This document shows positions 1 to 9,774 of a stretch of 64,000 nucleotides of DNA, one piece after another (positions within the stretch are counted from its first letter, which is position 1; each line of letters opens with the position of its first letter). Made by a program: the position numbers and the translations under genes. This DNA is from Xenopus tropicalis (taxonomy: Eukaryota; Chordata; Amphibia; Anura; Pipidae). The notes below the pieces were generated by a model. It was given only the letters and a program-made list of their open reading frames with translations, did not search any database and was not told where the DNA came from. The DNA is taken from NCBI RefSeq assembly GCF_000004195.4, contig NC_030677.2:103390329-103454328 (forward strand), given 5' to 3'.

Positions 1-230
1 AGAAAAAAAACTCCAAATCTACATGGCCCTGTGTGAAAAAGTGATTGCCCCCCCTTGTCAAAAAATAACTTAACTGTGGTTTATCAATTTCAATTTTCAA
101 TTTCAATATCAATTTATGTAGTCACCCCCAGGCCTGATTACTGCCACACCTGTTTCAATCAAAAAATCACTTAAATAGGAGCTACCTGACACAGAGAAGT
201 AGACCAAAAGCACCTCAAAAGCTAGACATC

Positions 231-1253
231 ATGCCAAGATCCAAGGAAATTGAGGAACAAATCAGAACAAAAGTAATTGAGATCTATCAGTCTGGTAAAG
301 GTTATAAAGCCATTTCTAAAGCTTTGGGACTCCAGCGAACCACAGATAGAGCCATTATCCACAAATGGCAAAAACATGGAACAGTGGTGAACCTTCCCAG
401 GAGTGGCCGGCCGACCAAAATTACCCCAAGAGCGCAGAGACAACTCATCCGAGAGACCACAAAAGACCCCAGGACAACATCTAAAGAACTGCAGGCCTCA
501 CTTGCCTCAATTAAGGTCAGTGTTCACGACTCCACCATAAGAAAGAGACTGGGCAAAAACGGCCTGCATGGCAGATTTCCAAGGCGCAAACCACTTTTAA
601 GCAAAAAGAACATTATGGCTCGTCTCAATTTTGCTAAAAAACATCTCAATGATTGCCAAGACTTTTGGGAAAATACCTTGTGGACCGACGCAACAAAAGT
701 TGAACTTTTTGGAAGGTGCGTGTCCCGTTACATCTGGCGTAAAAGTAACACAGCATTTCAGAAAAAGAACATCATACCAACAGTAAAATATGGTGGCGGT
801 AGTGTGATGGTCTGGGGTTGTTTTGCTGCTTCAGGACCTGGAAGGCTTGCTGTGATAGATGGAACCATGAATTCTACTGTCTACCAAAAAATCCTGAAGG
901 AGAATGTCCGGCCATCTGTTCGTCAACTCAAGCTGAAGCGATCTTGGGTGCTGCAGCAGGACAATGACCCAAAACAAACCAGCAAATCCACCTCTGAATG
1001 GCTGAAGAAAAACAAAATGAAGACTTTGGAGTGGCCTAGTCAAAGTCCTGACCTGAATCCTATTGAGATGTTGTGGCATGACCTTAAAAAGGCGGTTCAT
1101 GCTAGAAAACCCTCAAATAAAGCTGAATTACAACAATTCTGCAAAGATGAGTGGGCCAAAATTCCTCCAGAGCGCTGTAAAAGACTCGTTGCAAGTTATC
1201 GCAAACGCTTGATTGCAGTTATTGCTGCTAAGGGTGGCCCAACCAGTTATTAG
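231..1253 (+). CDS. Tc1-family transposase (DD34E), intact 340-aa ORF
   Basis: Predicted cut-and-paste transposase acting in the nucleus on the element's own inverted repeats. Residues ~1-60 form the first helix-turn-helix with a GRPTK hinge (59-63), and ~65-115 the second, together the paired-like DNA-binding region. The catalytic triad is visible: D153 in WTDATKVELFG, D244 in QQDNDPKQTS and E279 in DLNPIEMLW, with 34 residues between the last two. Length is normal for the family (about 340). The start was chosen at MPRSKE, the family's usual N-terminus. Two positions differ from the motifs I know for close relatives: A154 where Glu usually follows the first Asp, and Q249 where His is usual. 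The frame is open throughout, so the copy is young, but those substitutions may impair activity. Whether it is active is inference. Confidence 0.95.
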   Translation: MPRSKEIEEQIRTKVIEIYQSGKGYKAISKALGLQRTTDRAIIHKWQKHGTVVNLPRSGRPTKITPRAQRQLIRETTKDPRTTSKELQASLASIKVSVHDSTIRKRLGKNGLHGRFPRRKPLLSKKNIMARLNFAKKHLNDCQDFWENTLWTDATKVELFGRCVSRYIWRKSNTAFQKKNIIPTVKYGGGSVMVWGCFAASGPGRLAVIDGTMNSTVYQKILKENVRPSVRQLKLKRSWVLQQDNDPKQTSKSTSEWLKKNKMKTLEWPSQSPDLNPIEMLWHDLKKAVHARKPSNKAELQQFCKDEWAKIPPERCKRLVASYRKRLIAVIAAKGGPTSY

Positions 1254-1257
1254 GTTC

Positions 1258-1471
1258 AGGGGGCAATTACTTTTTCACACAGGGCCATGTAGGTTTGGAT
1301 TTTTTTTCTCCCTAAATAATAAAAACCCTCATTTAAAAACTGCATTTTGTGTTTACTTGTGTTATCTTTGACTAATAGTTAAATGTGTTTGATGATCAGA
1401 AACATTTTGTGTGACAAACATGCAAAAGAATAAGAAATCAGGAAGGGGGCAAATAGTTTTTCACACCACTG
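1258..1471. repeat. Right terminal inverted repeat of the Tc1 element
   Basis: Roughly 210 bp from just after the transposase stop to the element's end. The inner ~52 bp are the inverse of positions 1-54; the remainder pairs with sequence outside the window. It contains an AATAAA-like tract near 1316-1321 that could serve as a polyadenylation signal. Confidence 0.85.
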
Positions 1472-1499
1472 TATGTATTTGTATATATATATAAGTGCC

Positions 1500-1850
1500 A
1501 TGTGGTATGAGACACAATAGGAAGGAGGTCCCTGCCCCGTAGAGCTTACAATCTAAGTGAGAGCTTACAGTTGGGCTTCCATACCAGCCCAAGGCAACCA
1601 CAGCTCTTTAGCAGGGAAGATCTGTGCCCCCAGAGATGCCCCAGAAGCCCCCCATCTTCTTTTTTGCTGATTCCCTGTACTCGGTGCTGCTGTAAGTTAC
1701 TGAGCTTAGGGACCGACTCACAATATGCTGTATATATAGAATATAAATGCCATCAGAATTTAATAATTAGCCCTGTAGCACCAGCTTATATGACAGACAA
1801 ACCTCATTTTCTGCTTGATAATTTGTGACGCCCCCCAAGCTTGGCTTAGG
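1500..1850 (-). repeat. Old dispersed Xenopus repeats, including an LINE-tail fragment
   Basis: Positions ~1522-1556 ('ccgtagagcttacaatcta') look like the 3' region of an L2/CR1-type LINE in minus orientation. The following ~280 bp ('gagcttagggaccgactcac') resemble a frog interspersed repeat I recognise but cannot name. The 85-aa reading frame here is accidental. Confidence 0.5.
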
Positions 1851-2029
1851 GTTTAGCACTTCTTTAATAAATTAAAAAGACACTATGCAAAGCACATTTA
1901 CACATGCCCAGTTATGTTGCTGAAACAAAGATGCACATTTTCTGTTTTAAATATGAACATAATTTAAAACATAGTCTATGTGGATATTTTCTTAATTTTA
2001 CGTTCCTAAGGGCATCTGTTGTACCAAAA

Positions 2030-2330
2030 TAGTTTCCCCCACTGGAGGTGCTGGCTTATGGAGGCCTCACTCCAGTCGAGGGAAACAATAGTGGGGGGGT
2101 TTTGGGGGGGGGGGGTGGTTTAAATCTCTCCCTGAGAGCTTAGCCACCTGCATTGGGAGGGAATGGCACACGTGCATAATTAGAGCTCCTGGCAAGGTCA
2201 TTATGTGCATGCGTGTGCATATAGAGCAAAAGCTCTGGCACTATTCTCAGTGCCACAATATGGCAACCCACACCAGGTGCTCCCTCCCTAGCAGCTGGAG
2301 GTGGGGCATTTAAAAAATAAAAAAAAAATA
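2030..2330 (-). repeat. Dispersed repeat, inverted relative of 35590-36030
   Basis: The segment 'gtttcccccactggaggtg' is the inverse of 'cttcagtgggggaaac' near 36010, and both copies contain alternating 'attatgtgcatgcgtgtg'-like stretches. A poly-G tract lies at 2093-2116. No coding content seen. Confidence 0.5.
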
Positions 2331-2339
2331 GTATATACT

Positions 2340-3540
2340 ACTGAGTAAACCATTATCCAGGGTCTTCCATTATTAGAGTACAGAGTATACTTAGGAAATT
2401 AAAGACACTCTCTTGTTATACTTGATCCCTTCTTCTTGGTCACCCATACCAGCTGCAGGAGTAAGAAAAAAGGACGAGGGCAGTGGTGGAACATACTGAG
2501 CGCTGGGGTTGTTACTGCACCCCCTCTAATTTTTATTGATAATTTAAAAATGAATTTTGGAAACATTGACACAAAACACACAAAATAAATATTGTACTTA
2601 ATTACAATAGATGTGCAGAACTCTACACTATTAAGTGCTAGCAGCGCCCCTTCTAGAATATGTGGTGTGGCTGCGGACTCCCATTAACATTAAGGCAATT
2701 ATAGATCCAGGGTCCAGGGATGTGCAACTAAAATTGGGCATATACATAAATATCCTCCCAAGAATATCATAGCCCTTTTGACCAGCCAAACCATCTTGAC
2801 CAACCATCTTTTTACTTGGAGGCACTGCTGTAGAATCTTAGTTACTACATACAGTCAATTTGTATTTCTGAGAAAACAAATTTACAAAATTACAAAAGTA
2901 CCAAAAAAATGTTGAATCAAAGTTTAGGAAACCAAACCACAGTACTAAGTATATCATTGTGTTCTGATTAGAACTATTATGTGACAGTTTCATTGAAGCC
3001 ATTGCATAAAGTCTAAAACAGACTTATAAATATAATGGCATCTATTTGATCATTGAAAGTGGGTTTAGACACAGGCTTATCAGTACTGTATTGCAGGTAA
3101 ATCTAAAGCTGGCAAAACATGGGGCAGCGTTCTGAATATCCAATCTGTTGAAGACTTGTACACTTTGGGAAACCAATTGGGCACTCTGTATTGATGTGTG
3201 TTGCAGTCCATAGTTAAGTGATGATCTGATACATGCAATGTAAACCCTATGGCTCACCCGTGCAGGACATAGCACCAATGTGCAGAGCACAGGTATACCT
3301 GCAATTTCCCTGCAGATGGTGAAAGCTACAATACCTCAATGTTCCATTCATTGTCTGCAGTAATTGACATCTATCACTGCATGCATAAAGCTGATTTAGC
3401 TTAAAAAAGTGTACAAGTGGTATGTATGCTATCAAAGTATAGATCGATATATGCTAGCTGTTGATTGGGGTGCTGGGATTTATTAGACCAAGAACAAACT
3501 TTGCACTTGATATTAACTCTAAAGTGATTTAAAGGAGGGT
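2340..3540. other. No recognisable feature
   Basis: AT-rich non-coding DNA. The short open frames on the minus strand lack splice context, family motifs and codon character. I see no repeat that I can name. Confidence 0.4.
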
Positions 3541-3562
3541 GTAAGACAATAATGTATTTTTA

Positions 3563-5330
3563 TGTTGGGTTGAAAACCCCACATACTGTTCTTCGACTTT
3601 GGCTTATTCTTCCGCTTCTTCTTCTTAGCGCCCCCCATTTTCTAAACGCTACTCCTCCTACAGTTTTAGGGATACAACACCCAAACTCCCCACACATCTT
3701 CGCCCTATAGCGGAGCAGGTTGCTGTGCTTTTCTAAGCGATCCCGCCCCCCGTCTTTTTGTGGCGCCGCTCCGAACCCCCCAATTTTCCCATTGACTTTG
3801 ACAGGGAAGATTTTCAAACTGCTGCCACACTTACAGCTTTGAAGCTACACCCCCCAAACTTGAATAACATAATCATGGAGTCACCCCGAATGAAGCAGCA
3901 ACATTTGTTGGATGACCCCAAAGTGGGAGGGGCCAACAACAGCCAATCAAATTTGAATCATTGATTTTAATGGGGAAATTAAACTGCAGCCAATCTTACA
4001 GCTTTGAGGCTACACTCCCCAAACTTGAATCACACAGTCATGGGGTCAGCCTGAATGAAAATATGATGATTGCTGGATGCCCAAAAGTGAACGGAGCTGT
4101 GAACAGCCAATCAGATTTTACCTATTGATTTAGCGGAAATCCAACCTGCTGCCAGTCTCACAGTAATAACACCGGGGTCCCCAAACTTTTTACACTTGGT
4201 CACTAGGGGACTGCAGTCTAAGTTTTGAAAAGTGGGTGGAGCCACCAACAGCCAATCAAATTTCACCTATTGAATTTTATTGGTTTGATGCCAGATTTTC
4301 CAAACTTTGCACAGTCAGTCACTGGGTGACTTTGTACTCAAGGTTAGAAAAAGTGGGCGGGGCTCCCAAAAGCCAATCACATTTCTTTCATTGTTTTCAG
4401 TGGGAAAATTTTAACTGCTGCCATTCTCACATGTTCAATGTCAGGGTCCCCAAACTTTGCACAGTTTGTCTCTGGGTGACTATGTTCCAAGTTTAGAAAA
4501 GTGGGTGGGGCTAAGAACAGCCAATCAGATTTCACCTATAGACTTCAATCATTTAAATTTAAACTGCTGCCATTCTTTAAATATTAATACTAAGGTCTCC
4601 AAACTTTGCAGAGCTAGTCACCAGGTAACTGCGGTTCAGAGTTAGAAAAAGTGGGTGGAGTCGCCAACAGCCAATCAGACTTCACCTATTGAAATTTTTT
4701 TTTGTTTAAATTTAAAATGCTGCCTTTCTCACACTATTTATGTCAGGTTTCCCAAAATTTGGGAAAGTAACTGGTTGACCATGTATTCAGGGTTAGAAAA
4801 AGTGGACGGAACCACCAGCAGCCAATCCATTTCCACCCAATAAATTTCATTGGTTTATATTTAAACTGATGCCATTATTTAAGTATTAATTCCAGGGTTG
4901 TTAAAGTTTCCAGAGTTAGTCACTGGGTATTTCCCATTCAAAGTTAGAAAAAGTGGGCAGAGCCACTAACAGCCAATCACATTTTACACATTTACTTTCA
5001 ATGGTGTAAAAAGTGTAAGCCCCAAACTTTGCAGAGTTGGTCATGGTCACCTCAGTTCAAAAATAGGAAAAGTGGGTTGGGCCACTAACAGCCAATCAGA
5101 TTTCATCTATTGGATTTTATTGGTTAAATTTAAAATGCTGTCATTCTCACACTGTTTATGCCAGGGTGCCCACTGTTTGGGTGACATCACCTCAAGGTTA
5201 GAAAAAGTGGGCACACCCACCAATCACAATTTACTTATTAACTTTTATTGGTTTCAATTTAAACTGCTGCTGTTCTTTAACTAATAATCCTATTGTCACT
5301 AAACTTTGCAGACAAAAATAGAGAGCCCGT
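3563..5330 (+). repeat. Tandem array of ~120-150 bp CCAAT/GC-box units, copy 1 (right end missing)
   Basis: It starts with 'gttgggttgaaaa' like the element at 20323, then runs through about ten diverged units. Each carries 'ccaatca' (near 3943, 4108, 4251, 4371, 4521, 4669, 4821, 4971, 5092 and 5220), usually preceded by 'gtgggcggagc' or a variant. Other shared blocks are 'ccccaaactttgcacag' and 'tcactgggtgac'. No matching right terminal repeat was found near 5330, so this copy is 3'-truncated. ORFs inside follow the repeat and are not genes. Confidence 0.8.
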
Positions 5331-5339
5331 TAAGTATTA

Positions 5340-5580
5340 AGTTAAACAATTTTTTTTAGATTTTGAATCCTTTTTAATATAAAATGAAGAAATAAATGTG
5401 CATCCATATTTCTTGAAGAATCTCATAATTTTGCACCACAGCTTTTTTTTCCATTGAGAGATCTCATTGTAGGTGCAGAGATCTTGTAAATGTAACGTGC
5501 TTCTCCTTCTGTCGTAGTTATACTTCTCCCCACTCCCTGCTGCGTCCCCGCGTCATGTCCCCGCAGTGAAGCAGACAGGT
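5340..5580. other. No recognisable feature
   Basis: Unassigned non-coding sequence between the CCAAT array and the next dispersed repeat. Confidence 0.4.
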
Positions 5581-5584
5581 AACA

Positions 5585-6185
5585 TAGTACATAGTAACAT
5601 AGTAAGTTGGGTTGAAAAAAGACATACGTCCATCACGTTCAACCATAATGCCTATATATAACCTGCCTAACTACTAGTTGATCCAGAGGAAGGCAAAAAA
5701 CCCCATCTGAAGCCTCTCTAATTTGCCGCAGAGGGGAAAAAATTCCTTCCTGACTCCAAGATGGCAATCGGACCAGTCCCTGGATCAACTTGTACTAAGA
5801 GCTATCTCCCATAACCCTGTATCCCCTCACTTGTACTGAGAGCTATCTCCCATAACCCTGTATTCCCTCACTTGTACTGAGAGCTATCCCCCTACCCCTG
5901 TATTCCCTCACTTGTACTGAGAGCTATCTCCCATACCCCTGTATTCCCTCACTTGTACTAAGAGCTATCTCCCATAACCTTGTATTCCCTCACTTGTACT
6001 GAGAGCTATCTCCCATAACCTTGTATTCCCTCACTTGTACTGAGAGCTATCTCCCATAACCCTGTATTCCCTCACTTGCTAAGAATCCATCCAGCCCCTT
6101 CTTAAAGTTATATAATGTATCAGCCAGCACAACTGATTCGGGGAGGGTATTCCACAACTTCACAGCTCTCCCAGTAAAAAATCCT
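5585..6185 (+). repeat. Frog interspersed repeat with internal 41-bp minisatellite
   Basis: The sequence 'catagtaagttgggttgaaa' followed by 'gttgatccagaggaaggc' and 'attccttcctgactccaag' is a common amphibian dispersed repeat. Inside it, 5789-6074 holds seven tandem units of 41 bp (one of 40), starting 5789, 5830, 5871, 5911, 5952, 5993 and 6034, each beginning 'cttgtact(g/a)agagctat'. The repeat then continues ('cagccagcacaactgattc') to about 6180. Confidence 0.75.
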
Positions 6186-6189
6186 CCAT

Positions 6190-6285
6190 CTCCAGGTAGT
6201 AGCCAGGGGTGAGGACGCAGCGGGGGCCGGGTAAATCACCTTGGGGGGCCGGATCTGGCTCGCGGGGCCGTAGTTTGAGGATACC
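6190..6285. mobile_element. hAT element end (right terminus)
   Basis: GC-rich sequence ending 'agtttgaggatacctg', nearly the inverse of the hAT start 'cagggttcctcaaact' at 6504. It abuts the degraded exon copy at 6288. No partner start was found at its left. Confidence 0.5.
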
Positions 6286-6287
6286 TG

Positions 6288-6461
6288 TTCTAAAGAATCT
6301 TATAAATTTGCTCTCTTTTTTTCTTCTTCCATTGTGGGATCTCTCTTCAGTGAGTTCTTCTTTTGGTATTCTATAGCCTTCCTCACCTGATCTTTTCCCT
6401 TCATTTCCATTATCAGGGCCTGTATATTGGTTATGACCCCTGATATTTCATCTACTCCACC
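6288..6461 (-). pseudogene. Degraded duplicate of the last exon of the 7247-11455 gene
   Basis: Read on the minus strand, a splice acceptor 'tacttgtag' (6462-6464 is tag) precedes sequence clearly homologous to the start of the last exon at 7837: GGVDEISGVITNIQALIMEM here against DRIDDILGVVDNMQALILEV there. An insertion of about 16 bases after KGKDQV shifts the frame, and roughly 250 bases of the acidic middle are missing. The end ('agattctttagaa') again matches the real exon near 7460. The shifted frame stays open for about 53 codons to a TAA, so use as an alternative terminal exon cannot be ruled out. Both sides are bounded by hAT termini. Confidence 0.75.
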
Positions 6462-6503
6462 CTACAAGTATCTTGAAGCTGGACTTTTACATGCATCTAG
6501 GGC

Positions 6504-7085
6504 AGGGTTCCTCAAACTTTTTAAACAGGGGGCCAGTTCATGGTCCCTCAGACTTTTCGGGGTCCAGTCCTCAAACTATGACCCCGCCCCCCCCACTCCC
6601 CACTGTGTCTTCAAGCTACGGCCCCGCTCCCCCTCTCCCCGCTGCGTCCTCAACTACGGCCCCGCTCCCCCTCTCCCCACTGCGTCCTCAAACTATGGCC
6701 CGCTCCAGCTCCCTGCTGCGTCCTCAAACTATGGAGCCTGCTCCATACTTCTGCTCCCCGCTGTGTCCTCCCACTTTCCGCTCCATCCAGCCGCTCCGTG
6801 CTCCATACTCCTGCTCCTCGCTGTGTCCTCCCGCTCCCCCGCCCCGTCCTGCCACTCCCTGCTCCGTCCTGCCGCTCTCTGCTCCGTCCTGCCGCTCTCT
6901 GCTCCGTCCTGCCGCCCCCCGCTCCGTCCTGCCGCCCCCCCGCTCCGTCCTGCCGCTCTCTGCTCTGTCCTGCCGCTCTCTGCTCCGTCCTGCCGCCCCC
7001 CGCTCCGTCCTGCCGCCCCCCGCTCCGTCCTGCCGCTCCCCGCTCCGTCCTCCCGCTCTTCCGCTCCGTCCTCCCGCTCCCCGCT
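6504..7085 (+). repeat. hAT start with GC-rich minisatellite
   Basis: It begins with the hAT-like terminus 'cagggttcctcaaact', then 'gggggccagttca'. From about 6560 it becomes a tandem array: first ~45-bp units with 'cctcaaactatggcccc', then ~19-21 bp units of the type 'gctccgtcctgccgctct'. All three plus-strand frames are open across the array (Pro/Ser/Leu/Arg rich), which is a consequence of the short repeat and not evidence of coding. Confidence 0.7.
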
Positions 7086-7245
7086 TTTTCTGTGCTTTGG
7101 TTTTTTAATTTTTTTTTGCTTTTTTGGTTTTTTGCTTTTTTTGTATTTTGTCTTTTTTAAATTTTTTTGTTTTTGTTTTTTTCAAATTTTTTTTTGAAAT
7201 TTTGGTTTTTTTGGTTTTTTTTTCATTTTCTCATTGCTTCCTATG
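7086..7245 (-). repeat. T-rich low-complexity tract just 3' of the four-exon gene
   Basis: Interrupted poly-T on the plus strand (A-rich on the gene's strand) directly after its stop codon. It may be an old poly-A tail of an inserted repeat or replaced 3' UTR. No clear AATAAA was seen before it on the minus strand. Confidence 0.5.
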
Positions 7246-7246
7246 A

Positions 7247-7837
7247 TTAATCATTCTGCAGCAGATCTTCGTCATGGTCAAGCATTGTGCTCTTCCACTG
7301 CCGGGTCCCATCATTATAAGTAGAGAGATTTGCATCAAAGTGCACATCTCTTTTGGTTGTGGACCCTTTTACCATGTCATCTGTGCGTTGCCCACTTTCA
7401 TCACAGTTTTCTGTGTTTTCTTTATTCCCACCTTTCTTAGATTTCTTTCTAAAGATTCTTCTAAAGAATCTTAGAAATTTGCCTTCTTTTTTGTGCTTCC
7501 ATTGTGGGATCGCATATAAAGTGCAGAGGTTTTCTGCAAAGCTGACTCGCTTTACAGTGTTTTTCTCCTCTGCATCTTCAGTGGTCTCCATTCTTTTTTC
7601 CTCACTTGTCTCACCGCTCTTAGATCCTTCCTGTTCTTCTCCCTCACTGATATCAGAGCCCTCGCTGCTTTTGGGTTGCTCTTCTGCAGTGTTTTCACTG
7701 CTTGAGGAGCTCCCCATAGCAGTTTCGTAACTCTCATCAGTGAGTTCGTCCTTTGGTGTTACTTGTTCTTTCCCCTTCACTTCCAATATCAGGGCCTGCA
7801 TATTGTCTACAACCCCTAATATGTCATCAATTCTGTC
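7247..7837 (-). CDS. Exon 4 (terminal) of the four-exon gene
   Basis: It starts after acceptor 'tttacttgtag' and is open for 196 codons to TAA. It contains DRIDDILGVVDNMQALILEV, an acidic Ser/Glu region, the KRVSF motif, a basic block (FFRRIFRKKSKK), the RDVHF motif and the end DHDEDLLQND. A relative of its 5' part lies at 6288-6461. Confidence 0.78.
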   Translation of the reverse strand, partial: DRIDDILGVVDNMQALILEVKGKEQVTPKDELTDESYETAMGSSSSSENTAEEQPKSSEGSDISEGEEQEGSKSGETSEEKRMETTEDAEEKNTVKRVSFAENLCTLYAIPQWKHKKEGKFLRFFRRIFRKKSKKGGNKENTENCDESGQRTDDMVKGSTTKRDVHFDANLSTYNDGTRQWKSTMLDHDEDLLQND

Positions 7838-9732
7838 CTACAAGTAAAGCAAAGAATAAATAAGTTCATCAGGCCAATCATTTTTACATTTCTAATTTCA
7901 TACAAAAAAGTAGTTGTATTTTAAGATAAATAAGTTCACTTCTACCATTTAAGAAAGCTGACCTACTGCCACAATTCAGAATTTGAGAATAACTGGCCTT
8001 TGTTTTATACAGTAAATACAGGTTGAGGCTCTGCACAAGTGTTGGGAGGTGGTGCATTGGGGTGAGGGGCAGAAGGCTGGGCATTGTGGGCTGGTAATTA
8101 AAATGTAACTTAGATGCAGGTACAAATGATTGCTCTGCAGCCGGATTCTAGTTATCACGTTAGGTGTAACCCCTAAACATTGCTGTTTGTCATAGATGAC
8201 CAATAATTTGTCTATGTACAATGATAGCATTCTTTATGTGAAAAGGAATATCTAGAAGGAAGTATATGAAAAACTAATAGTGCAATACTGAAATTACTAA
8301 AGGTAACAACAAGGAAACCATATTCCCTATGGGTAATGCTTTAAGTTATACGGGAAGCCACAGTTACATAGCATGGGGGACACATACCATCGTACCAGCA
8401 CAATGCGCCCTCAAGATGTGCTCTGCTCTTTGAAACGCACATGCACAATATAGCTCATAAGCGAGAGCAGAACCGACAGAGACGCACAAGTAACTGAGCG
8501 CGCAGTGAGGTCATCTGGGCTCATTGGGAACCAACTAAAGGACTGTCTTAACGGGAAGCGACTTTTTCGTATTTTCCGCGACTTTTTCGTATATTTTCTG
8601 CAACTTTTTCGCTGCTGTCACGTCAATACGATGAAATAGTCGCAACGAATACGAAAAAGTCTCAACGGCTAAGAAAAGACAGCAAAATTTTCATTTCCAA
8701 TTAGAATTTTTGCCATTCGGGTTTCGGATTTGTGGATTAGTAAATCTCCCCCTAAGGATAGTATTCAATTTCTGCTTATGATCCTGTGAGTACCCACCTA
8801 ACTGTGGATTGGAACCACTGGGGTGAAAATGATTTCTCTTGTTTAACTACAACTTGCGTGCAGAACATTATTAAGTGGCTTCCTATATAACTTATTGTTA
8901 CCTTTAGAGTTTACAGTATTGCACTATTAGGGGCAGATTTACTAATGCACGAACGGGCCGAAAGCGCCTGAACGCGTTTTTTCGCAATGATCGGTATGTT
9001 TTGCAACTTTTTCGTCGCCGCCACGACTTTTTCGTATGTCCCGTGATTTTTTGTTGCCGTTACGACTTTATCGGATATTTTCCGCGACTTTTTTGTAGCC
9101 GACGCGAAAAAATCGGATTGGTTTTTTCGCCGTTTACAATTGCTCAATACGAAAAAATCGCGACGGCAACGAAAAAGTCGCGCAAAATTCGAAAAAACAC
9201 ACAACAGCGACGAAAAAGTCGCAAAATTTTCGTTTCCAATCCGATTTTTTCCCATTCGGGATTCGGATTCGTGGATTAGTAAATGTGCCCCTTACTGTTT
9301 TATGCGCTTCCCTCTAGATATTCACATACGTAACCAACATGGTGAAGACCCGGTAAACAAAGGAAGCTGCATTTGAATATATATTTTCATATATATTTAT
9401 ATTTATATATATATAGAATTCTTTAGTGGAACATAGAGTATATTTATTATTTGCATACCTCTAAATGAGCCAGCGAATCGATCCAGGCTTCCCGGAGCTC
9501 CTCTAGCTGCTCATTGTAGATGCCTTCTATTTCTGGATAAAAAGAAAAATATTTGTGAGATATGTTCTGCTTTACATAAACGATAAATCAAACCTTGTGA
9601 TTAAATTGAAAAGGTGCCAAAATGTTGTTGAGTGTTTTGTGCTGTGAAGAAGTAACGGTTTAGTGCAATTACAGGGGAAATATGTCTCATTGTTAGGTTC
9701 TTTTACACAGATATTCTTATTTTCCTGCTTTG

Positions 9733-9774
<42 letters not shown>

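Larger units (their letters stand above)
1..1471 (+). mobile_element. Tc1/mariner transposon, right part, cut by window edge
   Basis: The outer right end (plus strand 1442-1471) reads into 'tttttcacaccactg' and is followed by TA at 1472-1473, the usual Tc1 target duplication. A long right inverted repeat of about 210 bp (1258-1471) surrounds the 3' flank of the transposase. Its inner part, 1258-1310, matches positions 1-54 inverted ('catggccctgtgtgaaaaag'). The outer part of the left repeat (about 160 bp) must therefore lie before base 1. The structure, with ~200-bp terminal repeats and one intronless ORF, is that of a vertebrate Tc1 element. The window edge, not a deletion, explains the missing left end. 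Confidence 0.93.

Noticed and set aside
6427..7197. 256-, 211- and 120-aa overlapping Pro/Ser/Arg-rich ORFs
   Set aside because: All three frames are open because the GC-rich repeat lacks stops; no motif, and the region is a hAT-linked minisatellite followed by poly-T.
7353..7730. 125-aa plus-strand ORF
   Set aside because: Antisense of exon 4 of the four-exon gene.
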